Part shown: piece after piece, positions 1 through 7,849 of the stretch | Position numbering within the stretch: position 1 is the stretch's first letter | How the letters are laid out: each line of letters starts with the position of its first letter | The notes under the pieces: generated by a model | Told to the model about the DNA's origin: nothing | Databases searched by the model: none | What the model saw: the letters and a program-made list of their open reading frames with translations, nothing else | Translations under genes and position numbers: made by a program | NCBI GenBank assembly: GCA_963780175.1 | Contig: CAWAAT010000007.1 | Location: forward strand, 164,042 to 228,041 | From: Brooklawnia sp963780175 | GTDB taxonomy: Bacteria > Actinomycetota > Actinomycetes > Propionibacteriales > Propionibacteriaceae | Direction: 5' to 3' | DNA: 64,000 bases

Positions 1-576
1 GTCCTCCGACTTCTGGTCTTGCGCCACAGCTGGGGTTCCTGCTCCACCAATGGCTGAGGGATCTTCCTCTACCTTGGTCTGCAGCGCGCCGAAGAGCTGC
101 GCAGCCTGGCTCAGCGGCGCCGCGAACGTCCCCACGGCGTTGCTCAGCGATGCCTTCATGGCCCCTGCCATCTTCGACAGCAGAACCTCGCGCGACTCCA
201 GGTCGGCGAGCTTCTTGACCTGGTCGGCGTCGAGGACCCTGCCCTCGAGAACACCGCCCTTGATGACCAGAAGCGGATTGGCCTTTGCGAAGTCACGCAA
301 GCTCTTGGCCACCGCGGCCACGTCACCCTTGATGAAGGCGAGCGCGGTCGGACCAGTCAGCTGGGCGTCGAGTCCTTCGACGCCAGCCTCCTTGGCGGCA
401 ATCAGAGCGAGAGTGTTCTTCGCAACGGCGTAGCTGGCGTCCTCACCGAGGGACCGACGAAGGTCCTTCAGGTGCTTGACGGTGAGTCCGCGATACTCGG
501 TCAGCACGACGGCGGCAGAGCTGGAGAAGCTGTCCTTCATCTGCTCGACCGCGGCTGCCTTGTCAGGCCTCGCCAT
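1..576 (-). CDS. rplJ: 50S ribosomal protein L10 (3' end beyond window)
   Basis: L10 anchors the L7/L12 stalk on the large ribosomal subunit, where translation factors bind. Translating the minus strand from the ATG at 576 gives a protein starting MARPDKAAAVEQMKDSF with the typical L10 core (VVLTEYRGLTV, YAVAKNTLALIAA, TGPTALAF). All 192 codons in the window are open and no stop is reached before base 1, so the C-terminus is missing. An AAGGAG ribosome-binding site lies just upstream of the ATG. rplJ follows rplA in the usual order and rplL is expected outside the window. The gene is preceded by a long leader with a terminator-like hairpin, which suggests attenuation. Confidence 0.95.
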   Translation of the reverse strand, partial: MARPDKAAAVEQMKDSFSSSAAVVLTEYRGLTVKHLKDLRRSLGEDASYAVAKNTLALIAAKEAGVEGLDAQLTGPTALAFIKGDVAAVAKSLRDFAKANPLLVIKGGVLEGRVLDADQVKKLADLESREVLLSKMAGAMKASLSNAVGTFAAPLSQAAQLFGALQTKVEEDPSAIGGAGTPAVAQDQKSED

Positions 577-799
577 TGGGTCTCCTTCCCACTTCATATC
601 GGTGTCGAAGACCTCGAGGTTGCACTCCACCCCGGGACGAAAAAAGCCCCGGGCGCAGGCTCCGGGGCGTCGAGGCCACCTTGCGGCAGCCTTCAGCTGG
701 TCAACCTGCGCAGGCGTCCTTGCGGACTTTGAAGTACAACTACCGGCGGTCTTCGGCTCTGAACACATTAGTCGTTGTGCGCAGCGGGACAAAATCGAG
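577..799 (-). promoter_or_regulatory. rplJ leader with terminator-like attenuator
   Basis: The space between rplA and rplJ is about 290 bases and holds no gene. On the minus strand it contains a GC-rich hairpin (stem 662-668 with 646-652) followed by a run of six T, only about 64 bases upstream of the rplJ start. A terminator-like structure inside a ribosomal-protein leader is the arrangement expected for L10 autogenous control, where L10-L7/L12 binds its own mRNA. The anti-terminator partner and the L10 binding motif were not identified by eye, so the regulatory role is inferred from position and structure. Confidence 0.5.
640..668 (-). terminator. Rho-independent terminator/attenuator in rplJ leader
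   Basis: Read on the minus strand the sequence is GCCCCGG, a nine-base loop, CCGGGGC and then TTTTTT. This is a textbook intrinsic terminator, but it sits before the rplJ coding region, which suggests conditional read-through. Confidence 0.7.
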
Positions 800-845
800 T
801 GACGAAAACGAACCACCCCCGCTGGTGGGCGCCAACGGGGGTGGT
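800..845 (-). terminator. Terminator after rplA
   Basis: A 10-base perfect inverted repeat (812-821 with 836-845, ACCACCCCCG and its complement) starts 23 bases after the rplA stop. On the minus strand it is followed by a T-rich tail (TTCGTTTTCGTC). It should end or weaken the rplK-rplA transcript before rplJ. Confidence 0.7.
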
Positions 846-868
846 GTCGAACTTGTTCACCGGCGAGA

Positions 869-1579
869 CTAGGCGGACGTCTCCTTGACGGGCTTGGACG
901 CGACCGGATCCATGGGAATGCCTGGGCCCATGGTGGTGGACACGGTGATCTTCCGCACGTAGCGGCCCTTGGAGGTGTTCGGCTTGAGGCGGGAGACCTC
1001 ATCCATGGCAGCCCGGTAGTTCTCGAGAAGCGCTTCAACGGTGAAGCTGGCCTTGCCGATCATGAACTGCAGGTTGGCGTGCCGGTCGACGCGGAAGTCG
1101 ATCTTGCCTCCCTTGATGTCGCCGATCGCCTTGGCGACGTCCATGGTGACGGTGCCGGTCTTGGGGTTCGGCATCAGTCCACGCGGGCCGAGGACTCGAC
1201 CGAGCTTGCCGACCTTGCCCATCAGGTCAGGGGTGGCGACCACTGCGTCGAAGTCGAGGTAGCCGCCGGCCACCTTCTCGATGAGCTCGTCAGACCCGAC
1301 CTCATCGGCACCTGCCTCCAAGGCCTCCGCTGCCTTCGGACCCTGGGCGAAGACGAGGACCCTTGCCGTCTTGCCAGTGCCGTGGGGCAGGTTGACCGTG
1401 CCGCGAACCATCTGGTCCGCCTTCCGCGGGTCGACTCCGAGTCGCATCGACACCTCGACGGACTCGTCAAAGCCGCCGACCGGGTACTTCTTGACAATCT
1501 CGAGGGCTTCCTCGGGAGTGTGGAGCTGGGTGCCGTCCCGCAGCTCGGCCGAAGCGCGATAGCGCTTGCTGTGCTTCAT
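869..1579 (-). CDS. rplA: 50S ribosomal protein L1
   Basis: L1 binds 23S rRNA at the E-site stalk and often represses its own operon. The 236-residue protein begins MKHSKRYRASAELRDG and carries the conserved L1 blocks FDESVEVSMRLGVDPRKADQ, GTVNLPHGTGK and LGPRGLMPNPKTGTVT. A longer reading frame extends to 1639, but the ATG at 1579 has an AAAGGAA ribosome-binding site and matches the family start. It lies about 110 bases downstream of rplK on the same strand. Confidence 0.97.
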   Translation of the reverse strand: MKHSKRYRASAELRDGTQLHTPEEALEIVKKYPVGGFDESVEVSMRLGVDPRKADQMVRGTVNLPHGTGKTARVLVFAQGPKAAEALEAGADEVGSDELIEKVAGGYLDFDAVVATPDLMGKVGKLGRVLGPRGLMPNPKTGTVTMDVAKAIGDIKGGKIDFRVDRHANLQFMIGKASFTVEALLENYRAAMDEVSRLKPNTSKGRYVRKITVSTTMGPGIPMDPVASKPVKETSA

Positions 1580-1691
1580 GTCTGGTTCCTTTCCGTCAGC
1601 CTCGTAGGCTGTTCCACCAGGTCCTGGTCCGGATCGCACATCCTGCCAGGTGGGTTTTGTCAGGGTGCACCGACGTAGGCCGGCGCGGGGC

Positions 1692-2123
1692 TCACTCGAC
1701 GGTGACGCCCATGGAGCGGGCGGTGCCCTCGACGACCTTCATGGCCGCCTCGACATCGTTCGCGTTGAGGTCGGGCAGCTTGGTGGTGGCGATCTCGCGG
1801 ACCTGGTCCTTGGTGATCTTGCCCACCTTCTCCTTGTTGGGCTTGCCCGATCCCTTTGACAGACCGGCTGCCTTCTTGATCAGTTCGGAGGCCGGCGGTG
1901 TCTTCACGACGAACGTGAAGGTGCGGTCCTCGTAGATGGTGATCTCGGCCGGGATGACGGTGCCACGTTGGGACTCCGTCAAGGCGTTGTAGGCCTTGAC
2001 GAACTCCATGATGTTGACGCCGTGCGGACCGAGCGCGGTACCGACCGGAGGAGCCGGCGTGGCGACACCGGCATTTATGGCGATCTTGACGATCGCCGCT
2101 ACCTTCTTCTTCTTGGGAGGCAT
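1692..2123 (-). CDS. rplK: 50S ribosomal protein L11
   Basis: L11 is part of the GTPase-associated centre with 23S rRNA and is needed for RelA-type stringent signalling and thiostrepton binding. The protein (143 residues) starts MPPKKKKVAAIVKIAINAG and has the proline-rich N-terminal segment ATPAPPVGTALGPHGVNIM and the C-terminal block GTARSMGVTVE. The open frame extends upstream to 2204, but the ATG at 2123 follows an AAAGGA site and gives the family length. The gene sits between nusG and rplA. Confidence 0.97.
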   Translation of the reverse strand: MPPKKKKVAAIVKIAINAGVATPAPPVGTALGPHGVNIMEFVKAYNALTESQRGTVIPAEITIYEDRTFTFVVKTPPASELIKKAAGLSKGSGKPNKEKVGKITKDQVREIATTKLPDLNANDVEAAMKVVEGTARSMGVTVE

Positions 2124-2226
2124 TCTGGGTCCTTTTCCACTCACTGTTTCTTGTTGGCCGGGTGAGCCGTTCGGCAAACGGAGTTCCCGGCGATTGCCGT
2201 CCACGGGGGACGGCGACAGATCCCGG

Positions 2227-3051
2227 TCAGACGACCTTCTGGATCTGCGGGAAGGTCAAGTCGACAGGGGTCTCGCGACCGAGGATCTCGACCATGGCCT
2301 TCACGCGCTGGTTGTGGGGATTGATCTCGGTCACCGTGGCGTGGACACCGGCAAACGGGCCGTCCACCACCGTGACCGAATCGCCCACCTGGTAGTCGAC
2401 GACCTCGACCTTCTTGCGCCGCTTGCTCGGCGCCTGGCCGGCGGCCGCCACCTTGGCCTGCACCGATGGTGTGAGCATCCGCTCCACCTCGTCCAGGTCG
2501 AGCGGCACCGGGTTGTTGGCGTGACCGACGAAGCCGGTCACCGACGCGGTGTGCCGAACGGCACCCCAGGAATCGTCGGTCAGTTCCATGCGCACCAGGA
2601 CGTATCCGGGCATGAACGTGCGGGTCACGGTCTTCTTCTGGCCGTTGCGGATCTCGACGGCCTCTTCGGTCGGGACGAGGGTCTCGAAGATGTAGTCCTC
2701 CATGTTGAGGGTGACCACCCGTGCGTCGATGTTCTGCTTGACGCGGTTCTCCATACCTGAGTAGGTGTGCACGACGTACCAGTCGCCGGGCTTCGAGCGC
2801 AGCTCCGCGCGCAGTTCCTCGAGGGCCTTCTCCAAGGCCTGGTCCGATTCCTCGTCCGAGTCGTCCTCCGCGGGCTCAGCGAACTGGCCGAGGTCAAGTC
2901 CTGCATCGGCCTCGTCCGGCTCGGAGAAGTCCCCGAAGTCAAGGTTGATCTCGATCTCATCGGTCGAGGAATCGGCCTCGTCCAGACCCTGTTCGAGGTC
3001 GATCTCGACCTCAGCGGGGCTGGTCACTTCTTCTTGGGGATCTGTGGACAT
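2227..3051 (-). CDS. nusG: Transcription termination/antitermination factor NusG
   Basis: NusG binds RNA polymerase, modulates pausing and links transcription to Rho and to the ribosome. The C-terminal 180 residues have the NGN domain (WYVVHTYSGMENRVKQNI, FMPGYVLVRMELTDDSW) and the KOW domain (GDSVTVVDGPFAGVHATV). About the first 90 residues are strongly acidic (repeated Glu/Asp with Ser) and have no counterpart in short proteobacterial NusG; this makes the protein 274 residues. It lies 18 bases after secE, the conserved pairing. The ATG at 3051 is preceded by a GGAGGAGAC site. Confidence 0.95.
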   Translation of the reverse strand: MSTDPQEEVTSPAEVEIDLEQGLDEADSSTDEIEINLDFGDFSEPDEADAGLDLGQFAEPAEDDSDEESDQALEKALEELRAELRSKPGDWYVVHTYSGMENRVKQNIDARVVTLNMEDYIFETLVPTEEAVEIRNGQKKTVTRTFMPGYVLVRMELTDDSWGAVRHTASVTGFVGHANNPVPLDLDEVERMLTPSVQAKVAAAGQAPSKRRKKVEVVDYQVGDSVTVVDGPFAGVHATVTEINPHNQRVKAMVEILGRETPVDLTFPQIQKVV

Positions 3052-3069
3052 GGTCTCCTCCTTCGTCGA

Positions 3070-3645
3070 TCAGCCGAGCCACTGGAGCAGCAGCCAGCCG
3101 AAAAGGGCGTCAAGGCCAGCGACGAAAAACATGATGAACAGGACGAAGGCCAGCACCACGACGAAGTACTGCCGCAACATGGTGGACGTCGGCCACACGA
3201 CCTTCTTCAGCTCGCCCACGGACTGTCGGGTGAACTGCACCGGTGTGGTGCGCGTCCTGGCCACGGTGTTCGCGTCGTCCCTCTTTGGTGTGGGAGCTGA
3301 CTTCTTGACCGGAGCAACTGTCTGGTTTCGCTTGACAGGCTTGGACGACTTCGCTCGCTGAGCCACCGAGGTGGCGTGCGCCAACTGCGCCTCGTCGTCG
3401 ATCTGGACGTCCTCGGGATCGGCTTCGTCCGGTGTTTCGGTGTCCTCGAGGGGATCGGCGAGCTCTTCTGCGTCCAACTCGTCCGGGCTTACCTCTACCG
3501 CCGCGGGAGGTCCAGCCAGGTCCGTCCGGACAAGGTTGGCCCCATCGGGGCTCAGCTCGTCGGCGTCCTCAACAGGGGTCGACGACGCGGCGGACTCTTC
3601 CTCAGAATCCACGTCACGCCCCTGGGGCCCGCTGCTGTCAGCCAC
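3070..3645 (-). CDS. secE: Protein translocase subunit SecE
   Basis: SecE is the clamp subunit of the SecYEG channel in the cytoplasmic membrane. The C-terminal 65 residues carry the family signature: an amphipathic helix (SVGELKKVVWPTSTMLRQ) followed by one membrane span (YFVVVLAFVLFIMFFVAGL). The rest is a long, acidic, low-complexity N-terminal tail, giving 191 residues instead of roughly 60-130. The GTG at 3645 was chosen because GGAGG lies 8 bases upstream. The open frame reaches 3900 but would run through tRNA-Trp. Cotranscription with nusG is likely. Confidence 0.93.
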   Translation of the reverse strand: MADSSGPQGRDVDSEEESAASSTPVEDADELSPDGANLVRTDLAGPPAAVEVSPDELDAEELADPLEDTETPDEADPEDVQIDDEAQLAHATSVAQRAKSSKPVKRNQTVAPVKKSAPTPKRDDANTVARTRTTPVQFTRQSVGELKKVVWPTSTMLRQYFVVVLAFVLFIMFFVAGLDALFGWLLLQWLG

Positions 3646-3767
3646 TCGCTCGTCCTCCACCAATGTTGTGTGCACCCTGACGGAAGTACACTCCGCTCCA
3701 GCACTTCGGGTCTGGAACGTCTCTGAGAACTGACGCGGGTGCCCCGCCAGCGCCCACAGCCGGTTCG

Positions 3768-3840
3768 CAGGGCAAGAGGGACTCGAACCCCCAACCGCCG
3801 GTTTTGGAGACCGGTGCTCTACCAATTGAGCTATTGCCCT
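3768..3840 (-). tRNA. tRNA-Trp (CCA anticodon)
   Basis: The minus strand folds as a cloverleaf: acceptor AGGGCAA with TTGCCCT, a D-arm AGCTC...GAGC, the anticodon loop CTCCAAA within CCGGT/ACCGG, and the T-arm GGGGGTTCGAGTCCC. The anticodon CCA reads UGG. The 3' CCA is not encoded. It lies directly upstream of secE, the usual actinobacterial position. Confidence 0.97.
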
Positions 3841-3950
3841 TCGGTTCCGCCGAACACAGACGCAACCAAGTACAGGAGTGTACTCGTTTGAGCTCGACAA
3901 CGCGAAACCGCACCGAGGCGCTAGCGTTGGTGCAGTCGAAAGGTACCACT

Positions 3951-5147
3951 ATGTCGCTGTTCAGCGCCGTCGAGCAGGCCCCAGCCGATCCCATCCTCGG
4001 GATAACCGAGAAATACAACGCCGATTCCCGTCCCAACAAGGTCAACCTCGGGGTTGGCGTCTACCAGGACGAGACCGGACGCCTGCCGCTGCTGCGCTGC
4101 ATCGAGATCGCCGAGCGCCGGTTGGCAGAGCACCCGAAGCCCCACGGCTACCTGCCGATAGACGGCTTGGGGAGTTACACCAGCGACGTCAAGGAGCTGG
4201 CCTTCGGCGTCGGCTCACCCCTGCTCGCGTCAGACCGGGTCGTCACGTTCCAGGCGCTGGGAGGCACCGGAGGACTCAAGGTGGGAGCGGATTTCCTGCG
4301 CTGGGTCGACCCACAGGCCCGTGTCCTGATCAGCTCGCCATCCTGGGAGAACCACCAGGCGCTTTTCGCCAGGGCCGGCTTCGAGGTTGCCAGCCACCGC
4401 TATTACGACGCCACCCAGCACAGCGTGGACTTCGACGGCATGATTGCCGACCTGGCGTCCGCGCCCGCCGGGACCATCGTGGTGCTGCATGCCTGCTGCC
4501 ACAACCCGACCGGCTACGACCTCACCCACGAGCAGTGGGATTCGGTGATCGACGTTGTCGACCGGCAAGGACTCGTCCCGTTCATCGACATGGCCTACCA
4601 GGGTTTCGCTGACGGTGTCGAGGAGGATTCCTGGGTGGTTCGCAGGTTCGCCGAGCGGATCGCCAGCTTCCTGGTGGCGACCTCGTTCAGCAAGAGTTTC
4701 GGCCTGTACGGCGAGCGAGTGGGCGCACTCTCGGTTGTCTGCGCCGATACCCAGGAGGCGTCCCGGGTTCGGTCGCAGATGAAGATCGTGGTGCGCACCA
4801 ACTACTCGAATCCACCCACCCACGGCGCGCTGCTGGTCGCCACCGTGCTGGCCGATGTCCAGCTGCGCGCACTGTGGGTGGAGGAACTTGCCGGCATGCG
4901 CGGGCGCATCCAAGGGATCCGCGAGTCACTGGTGGCGCAGTTGCAGGCAGCCGGTGCGAGCATCGACATGGGCTTCATCGCCCGGCAGCGTGGCATGTTC
5001 AGCTACTCGGGCTTGACCAAGCAGCAGATGATCCGGCTCCGCGAGGAGTTCGCTGTCTACGGCACCGACGCCGGCCGCATCTGCGTGGCCGCGCTGAACC
5101 AGGCCAACGCGGCGCACGTGGCACGCTCGATGGCTGCGGTCCTGTAG
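3951..5147 (+). CDS. Aromatic/aspartate aminotransferase (class I, PLP)
   Basis: The protein transfers amino groups between aspartate or aromatic amino acids and 2-oxoacids. Its 398 residues match the AspC/TyrB family: N-terminal LFSAVEQAPADPILGITEKY, VNLGVGVYQDETGRLPLL, the cofactor-contact motif HACCHNPTGYDLT, and the PLP lysine in TSFSKSFGLYGERVGALS. The C-terminal region has the substrate-carboxylate arginine block GTDAGRICVAALNQ. The ATG at 3951 follows AAAGG; the frame is open back to 3804 but that would overlap the opposite-strand tRNA. The gene is alone on its strand and converges on murB. Confidence 0.92.
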   Translation: MSLFSAVEQAPADPILGITEKYNADSRPNKVNLGVGVYQDETGRLPLLRCIEIAERRLAEHPKPHGYLPIDGLGSYTSDVKELAFGVGSPLLASDRVVTFQALGGTGGLKVGADFLRWVDPQARVLISSPSWENHQALFARAGFEVASHRYYDATQHSVDFDGMIADLASAPAGTIVVLHACCHNPTGYDLTHEQWDSVIDVVDRQGLVPFIDMAYQGFADGVEEDSWVVRRFAERIASFLVATSFSKSFGLYGERVGALSVVCADTQEASRVRSQMKIVVRTNYSNPPTHGALLVATVLADVQLRALWVEELAGMRGRIQGIRESLVAQLQAAGASIDMGFIARQRGMFSYSGLTKQQMIRLREEFAVYGTDAGRICVAALNQANAAHVARSMAAVL

Positions 5148-5216
5148 GCCGCAGCTAGCCACATTGCGGCCAACCGCCCCCTCGGATTGCGGACCGCTGG
5201 GCGCCGTCCGAGGGGC
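5147..5216. terminator. Convergent terminator hairpins between aminotransferase and murB
   Basis: Two inverted repeats lie in the 77-base gap between the convergent genes: GGCCGCA/TGCGGCC (5147-5153 with 5165-5171) and a longer imperfect stem (5176-5186 with 5207-5216). Neither has a clear T-run, so they are probable bidirectional transcription stops. Confidence 0.45.
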
Positions 5217-5224
5217 AGCTTGGC

Positions 5225-6373
5225 TCAGATCTCCAGGCCGACCAGCACAGGCTCGGGCACAAGTTCGATGCCGAAACGCTGCCGGACGCCCTCACGCACC
5301 TGCCGGGCCAGTAGGACGACGTCGGCAGCCGCCGCACCGCCCTGATTGGTGAGGGCCAGCACGTGTTTGCTGGACAGGCGGGCCGGCCCGCTGCCTGGAT
5401 ACCCCTTGGGGAAACCGGCCTGTTCGATCAGCCACGCGGCCGAGGTCTTGACGCGACCATCGGGCTGCACGAACCGAGGGGCCTGCGCCGGCAAGCGGTC
5501 AGCCACTGCGGGGTCCACCATCGGGTTCGTGAAGAAACTTCCGGCCGACCAGGTGTCATGGTCATGGGCGTCCAGCACCATCCCCTTGCCAGCTCGCAAC
5601 TCCAGGACTGCGGCACGCACCTGGCTGGCCGGCACCCGGGCGCCGAGTTGCACACCGAGCCGTTCTGCCAGCTGGGCGTAGCGCACCGGCTCGGAAAGGC
5701 TCGCCAGTCTGAACTGGAACCAGGTCTCCACGACGACGTAGCGCCCAGTGGCTGCGTGCGGGTCGCGGGACGCCTTGAACAGCGAGTCGCGGTAACCGAA
5801 ACCACACTGGTCCCAGGTGAAGGTTGCGTAGCCGCCGGTGAGGCGATCCCAGGTGCGGACCCTGGCGACGGTCTGGGAAACGTCCTGGCCGTAAGCGCCG
5901 ACGTTCTGGATGGGGGTCGCCCCCACCAGGCCGGGAATCCCACTCAACGCCTCAATGCCGGCCCATTCCTGCTCAATGCTGTAGGCGACGACGTCATCCC
6001 ACACCTCGCCGGCCTTGACCCGCACGAAGGCTCCCCCGCAGTCGCTGACCTCGGCGTCCAATCCATGAGTGTCGACGAGCACCACAGTCCCGTCGAAACC
6101 CTGGTCGCTGATCAGCACGTTGGATCCGCCGGACAGCACAAGGATGGGCTCCCCCACCCGGTCGGCCTCGTGTACAGCGTCGACCAGTTCGTCATCGGTG
6201 GTGGCGCGCACCAGACGCTTGGCTGGGCCGCCCAGCCTGAAAGTCGTGTGATCGGCCAGTGCGGTGGAGGTGCCTCGAACCCGTTGAGGCAACTCGGCGC
6301 TGACCCGTTCAAGGCTGCACGAGGTGACAGCCATGGGGTCCTCGTCCTCAGGGGCGGTGAAGTGATTCTTCAT
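5225..6373 (-). CDS. murB: UDP-N-acetylenolpyruvoylglucosamine reductase (MurB)
   Basis: MurB uses FAD and NADPH to make UDP-N-acetylmuramate, the second step of peptidoglycan precursor synthesis. The 382-residue protein shows the FAD-binding start HTTFRLGGPAKRLV, the PP-loop VLSGGSNVLISDQGF, the YS-type insertion GAYGQDVSQTVARVR and the C-terminal AAWLIEQAGFPKGYPGSG and LSSKHVLALTN. The start overlaps the hadB stop by four bases (ATGA), implying translational coupling. An alternative ATG at 6334, with GAGGA upstream, is equally plausible. The pairing with hadBA is typical of actinobacteria. Confidence 0.95.
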   Translation of the reverse strand: MKNHFTAPEDEDPMAVTSCSLERVSAELPQRVRGTSTALADHTTFRLGGPAKRLVRATTDDELVDAVHEADRVGEPILVLSGGSNVLISDQGFDGTVVLVDTHGLDAEVSDCGGAFVRVKAGEVWDDVVAYSIEQEWAGIEALSGIPGLVGATPIQNVGAYGQDVSQTVARVRTWDRLTGGYATFTWDQCGFGYRDSLFKASRDPHAATGRYVVVETWFQFRLASLSEPVRYAQLAERLGVQLGARVPASQVRAAVLELRAGKGMVLDAHDHDTWSAGSFFTNPMVDPAVADRLPAQAPRFVQPDGRVKTSAAWLIEQAGFPKGYPGSGPARLSSKHVLALTNQGGAAAADVVLLARQVREGVRQRFGIELVPEPVLVGLEI

Positions 6374-6789
6374 GCCGGTCGCCGGACCTCTGCCCTGGCC
6401 GCGCCCAGCACTTTGGCGTCCCCGCAGGTGGCCTCGATCGTGACCGTCAGCGTCTGGTCACCAAGCGCGCTCACCTGGGCCCTGACCAGCACGTTGGTAC
6501 CCAGGTCATCATCGGGCACCACCACGGGCGCAACGAACCTGACGAAGTAGCTGACGACCAGTCCCGGGTCACCCACCCAGTCGGTGACGATGCGCAGCGC
6601 AGCCCCCATCGTCCACATGCCGTGGGCCACGACACCGGGCAGTCCGATGGCCCGGGCGCTGCGGTCGTTGAAGTGGATGGGGTTGAAGTCGGTGGAGGCA
6701 CCCGAGTACCGCACAACGTCCGAGCGCCTCAGATGCAGGTCGAGGGCCGGGAGTTCGTCGCCGACTGCGACCGTGGAGAAATCGAGCAT
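6370..6789 (-). CDS. hadB: MaoC-like hydratase, HadB-type
   Basis: This 139-residue hot-dog-fold protein has the hydratase-2 motif TDFNPIHFNDRSA with the catalytic Asp and His, followed by GLPGVVAHGMWTMG. It corresponds to HadB, the catalytic subunit of the (3R)-hydroxyacyl-ACP dehydratase known from mycolic-acid elongation. The gene overlaps hadA by one base (TGATG) and murB by four bases, so the three are probably one transcript. Nothing else in the window indicates mycolates, so the substrate here is uncertain. Confidence 0.85.
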   Translation of the reverse strand: MLDFSTVAVGDELPALDLHLRRSDVVRYSGASTDFNPIHFNDRSARAIGLPGVVAHGMWTMGAALRIVTDWVGDPGLVVSYFVRFVAPVVVPDDDLGTNVLVRAQVSALGDQTLTVTIEATCGDAKVLGAARAEVRRPA

Positions 6790-7217
6790 CAGAGGGCCTC
6801 CTGCCTGGTGTGGATCAGTTGGCTGGTGGCGACGCCCAGCGGCTCGCCATCTGTCGCGCTCAGAGCCACCCGAACGGTGATCATGTCGGTGTTGCCACGG
6901 TTGCGAACCCGGTCGATGGTGAGAGTCGCCAGCACGTCGTCCCCCTCGTGCAGAGGCCGGACGATGTCGAACCGCTGGTCTGCGTGCACCGTTCGTCGCA
7001 GGGCGAGCCCCAGTTCCGGATCATCGAACAGCGGTCCCCAGGCCTGCACGGCGATCACCACCGCGAAAGTGGGCGGGGCAATCGGCAGGTCCGCGTCGAA
7101 GTAAGCGGGGTTGCGGTCCCCCAGCGCCGTGGCGAACTCGGCGATCTTGGCGCGGCTCACCCGATAGGGTCCGACGACAGGGTACGAGCGACCAACATGG
7201 TCAGCGGTGATCGGCAT
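6789..7217 (-). CDS. hadA: FAS1-like dehydratase, HadA-type
   Basis: A hot-dog-fold protein of 142 residues starting MPITADHVGRSYPVVGPYRV. It has the substrate-side block LGDRNPAYFDADLPIAPPTFAVVI and RRTVHADQRFDIVRPLHEGDDV, both typical of HadA, the partner that accommodates the acyl chain while HadB supplies the catalytic dyad. A GTG immediately before the ATG (7220) could also start it. No strong ribosome-binding site is seen. It lies downstream of rpmG, separated by a hairpin. Confidence 0.83.
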   Translation of the reverse strand: MPITADHVGRSYPVVGPYRVSRAKIAEFATALGDRNPAYFDADLPIAPPTFAVVIAVQAWGPLFDDPELGLALRRTVHADQRFDIVRPLHEGDDVLATLTIDRVRNRGNTDMITVRVALSATDGEPLGVATSQLIHTRQEAL

Positions 7218-7246
7218 CACACCACGCTAGCGGACCACACACGCAA

Positions 7247-7278
7247 GAGCGGCCGCCTGCACCAGCAGACGGCCGCTC
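7247..7278 (-). terminator. Hairpin terminator after rpmG
   Basis: A 9-base perfect inverted repeat (7247-7255 with 7270-7278, GAGCGGCCG) lies 23 bases past the rpmG stop. On the minus strand it is followed by TTGCGTGTG, a weak T-tail. It separates rpmG from hadA. Confidence 0.5.
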
Positions 7279-7300
7279 CTTGCCTGGAGTCAGCGAAACC

Positions 7301-7471
7301 TCAGCGGGTCTCGCGATGCAGGGTGTGCTTGTTCTCGCGCTTGCAGAACTTCATCAACTGCAGACGGTCCGGGCTGTTGCGCCGGTTCTTCTTGGTGATG
7401 TAGTTGCGGTCCTTGCACTCCGTGCACGCCAAAGTGATCTTCGGACGAATGTCCTGAGCCTTCTTCGCCAT
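7301..7471 (-). CDS. rpmG: 50S ribosomal protein L33
   Basis: A 56-residue protein of the large ribosomal subunit, translated from the ATG at 7471. It begins MAKKAQDIRPKITLACTEC and contains RNYITKKNRRNSPDRLQLM and ends HTLHRETR, which are L33 signatures. The first CxxC pair (C17, C20) is present. The second half has only C43, followed by KRENKH, as in some Firmicutes L33 forms. The gene lies between the tRNA-Met/Thr pair and hadAB, as in other actinobacteria. Confidence 0.96.
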   Translation of the reverse strand: MAKKAQDIRPKITLACTECKDRNYITKKNRRNSPDRLQLMKFCKRENKHTLHRETR

Positions 7472-7509
7472 GATGGTCCTTCTTCAGCCGTCGTGCCCGT
7501 GTGTCGTCG

Positions 7510-7582
7510 TAGCGGGAGCGGGACTCGAACCCGCGACACAGCGATTATGAGCCGCTTGCTCTACCGCCTGAGCTATCCCGCC
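7510..7582 (-). tRNA. tRNA-Met (CAT anticodon, elongator-like)
   Basis: Minus-strand cloverleaf with acceptor GGCGGGA/TCCCGCT, D-arm AGCTCAGGCGGTAGAGC, anticodon loop CTCATAA in stem AGCGG/TCGCT, and T-arm GCGGGTTCGAGTCCCGC. The anticodon stem lacks the three consecutive G-C pairs of initiators, so it is called elongator Met. A CAT tRNA modified to read Ile AUA cannot be excluded by eye. Confidence 0.93.
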
Positions 7583-7637
7583 CTACGTTGAGGCCGAGTA
7601 GCGACATCGCGCGGTAGCGGTGTCCCCGGTCCAACGG

Positions 7638-7710
<73 letters not shown>

Positions 7711-7849
7711 CAGCCGACGCACCAATGTATCGGATGACCGGCCCCCGGCTCAAATCGGACCACAACGCAGGCACTGGTGCCCGACCTGTTCGTGCCATAC
7801 GCAAGAATCGGGAGAGACCGACGCCCCCACGCCGCACACTGGAGGAATC

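Noticed and set aside
3070..3900. Long secE frame starting upstream of tRNA-Trp
   Set aside because: It would translate through the complete tRNA-Trp; the GTG at 3645 has GGAGG eight bases upstream.
7301..7471. L33 with only three of four zinc cysteines
   Set aside because: L33 forms with this FCxREN-type end are known from Firmicutes such as Staphylococcus, so the loss is not new.
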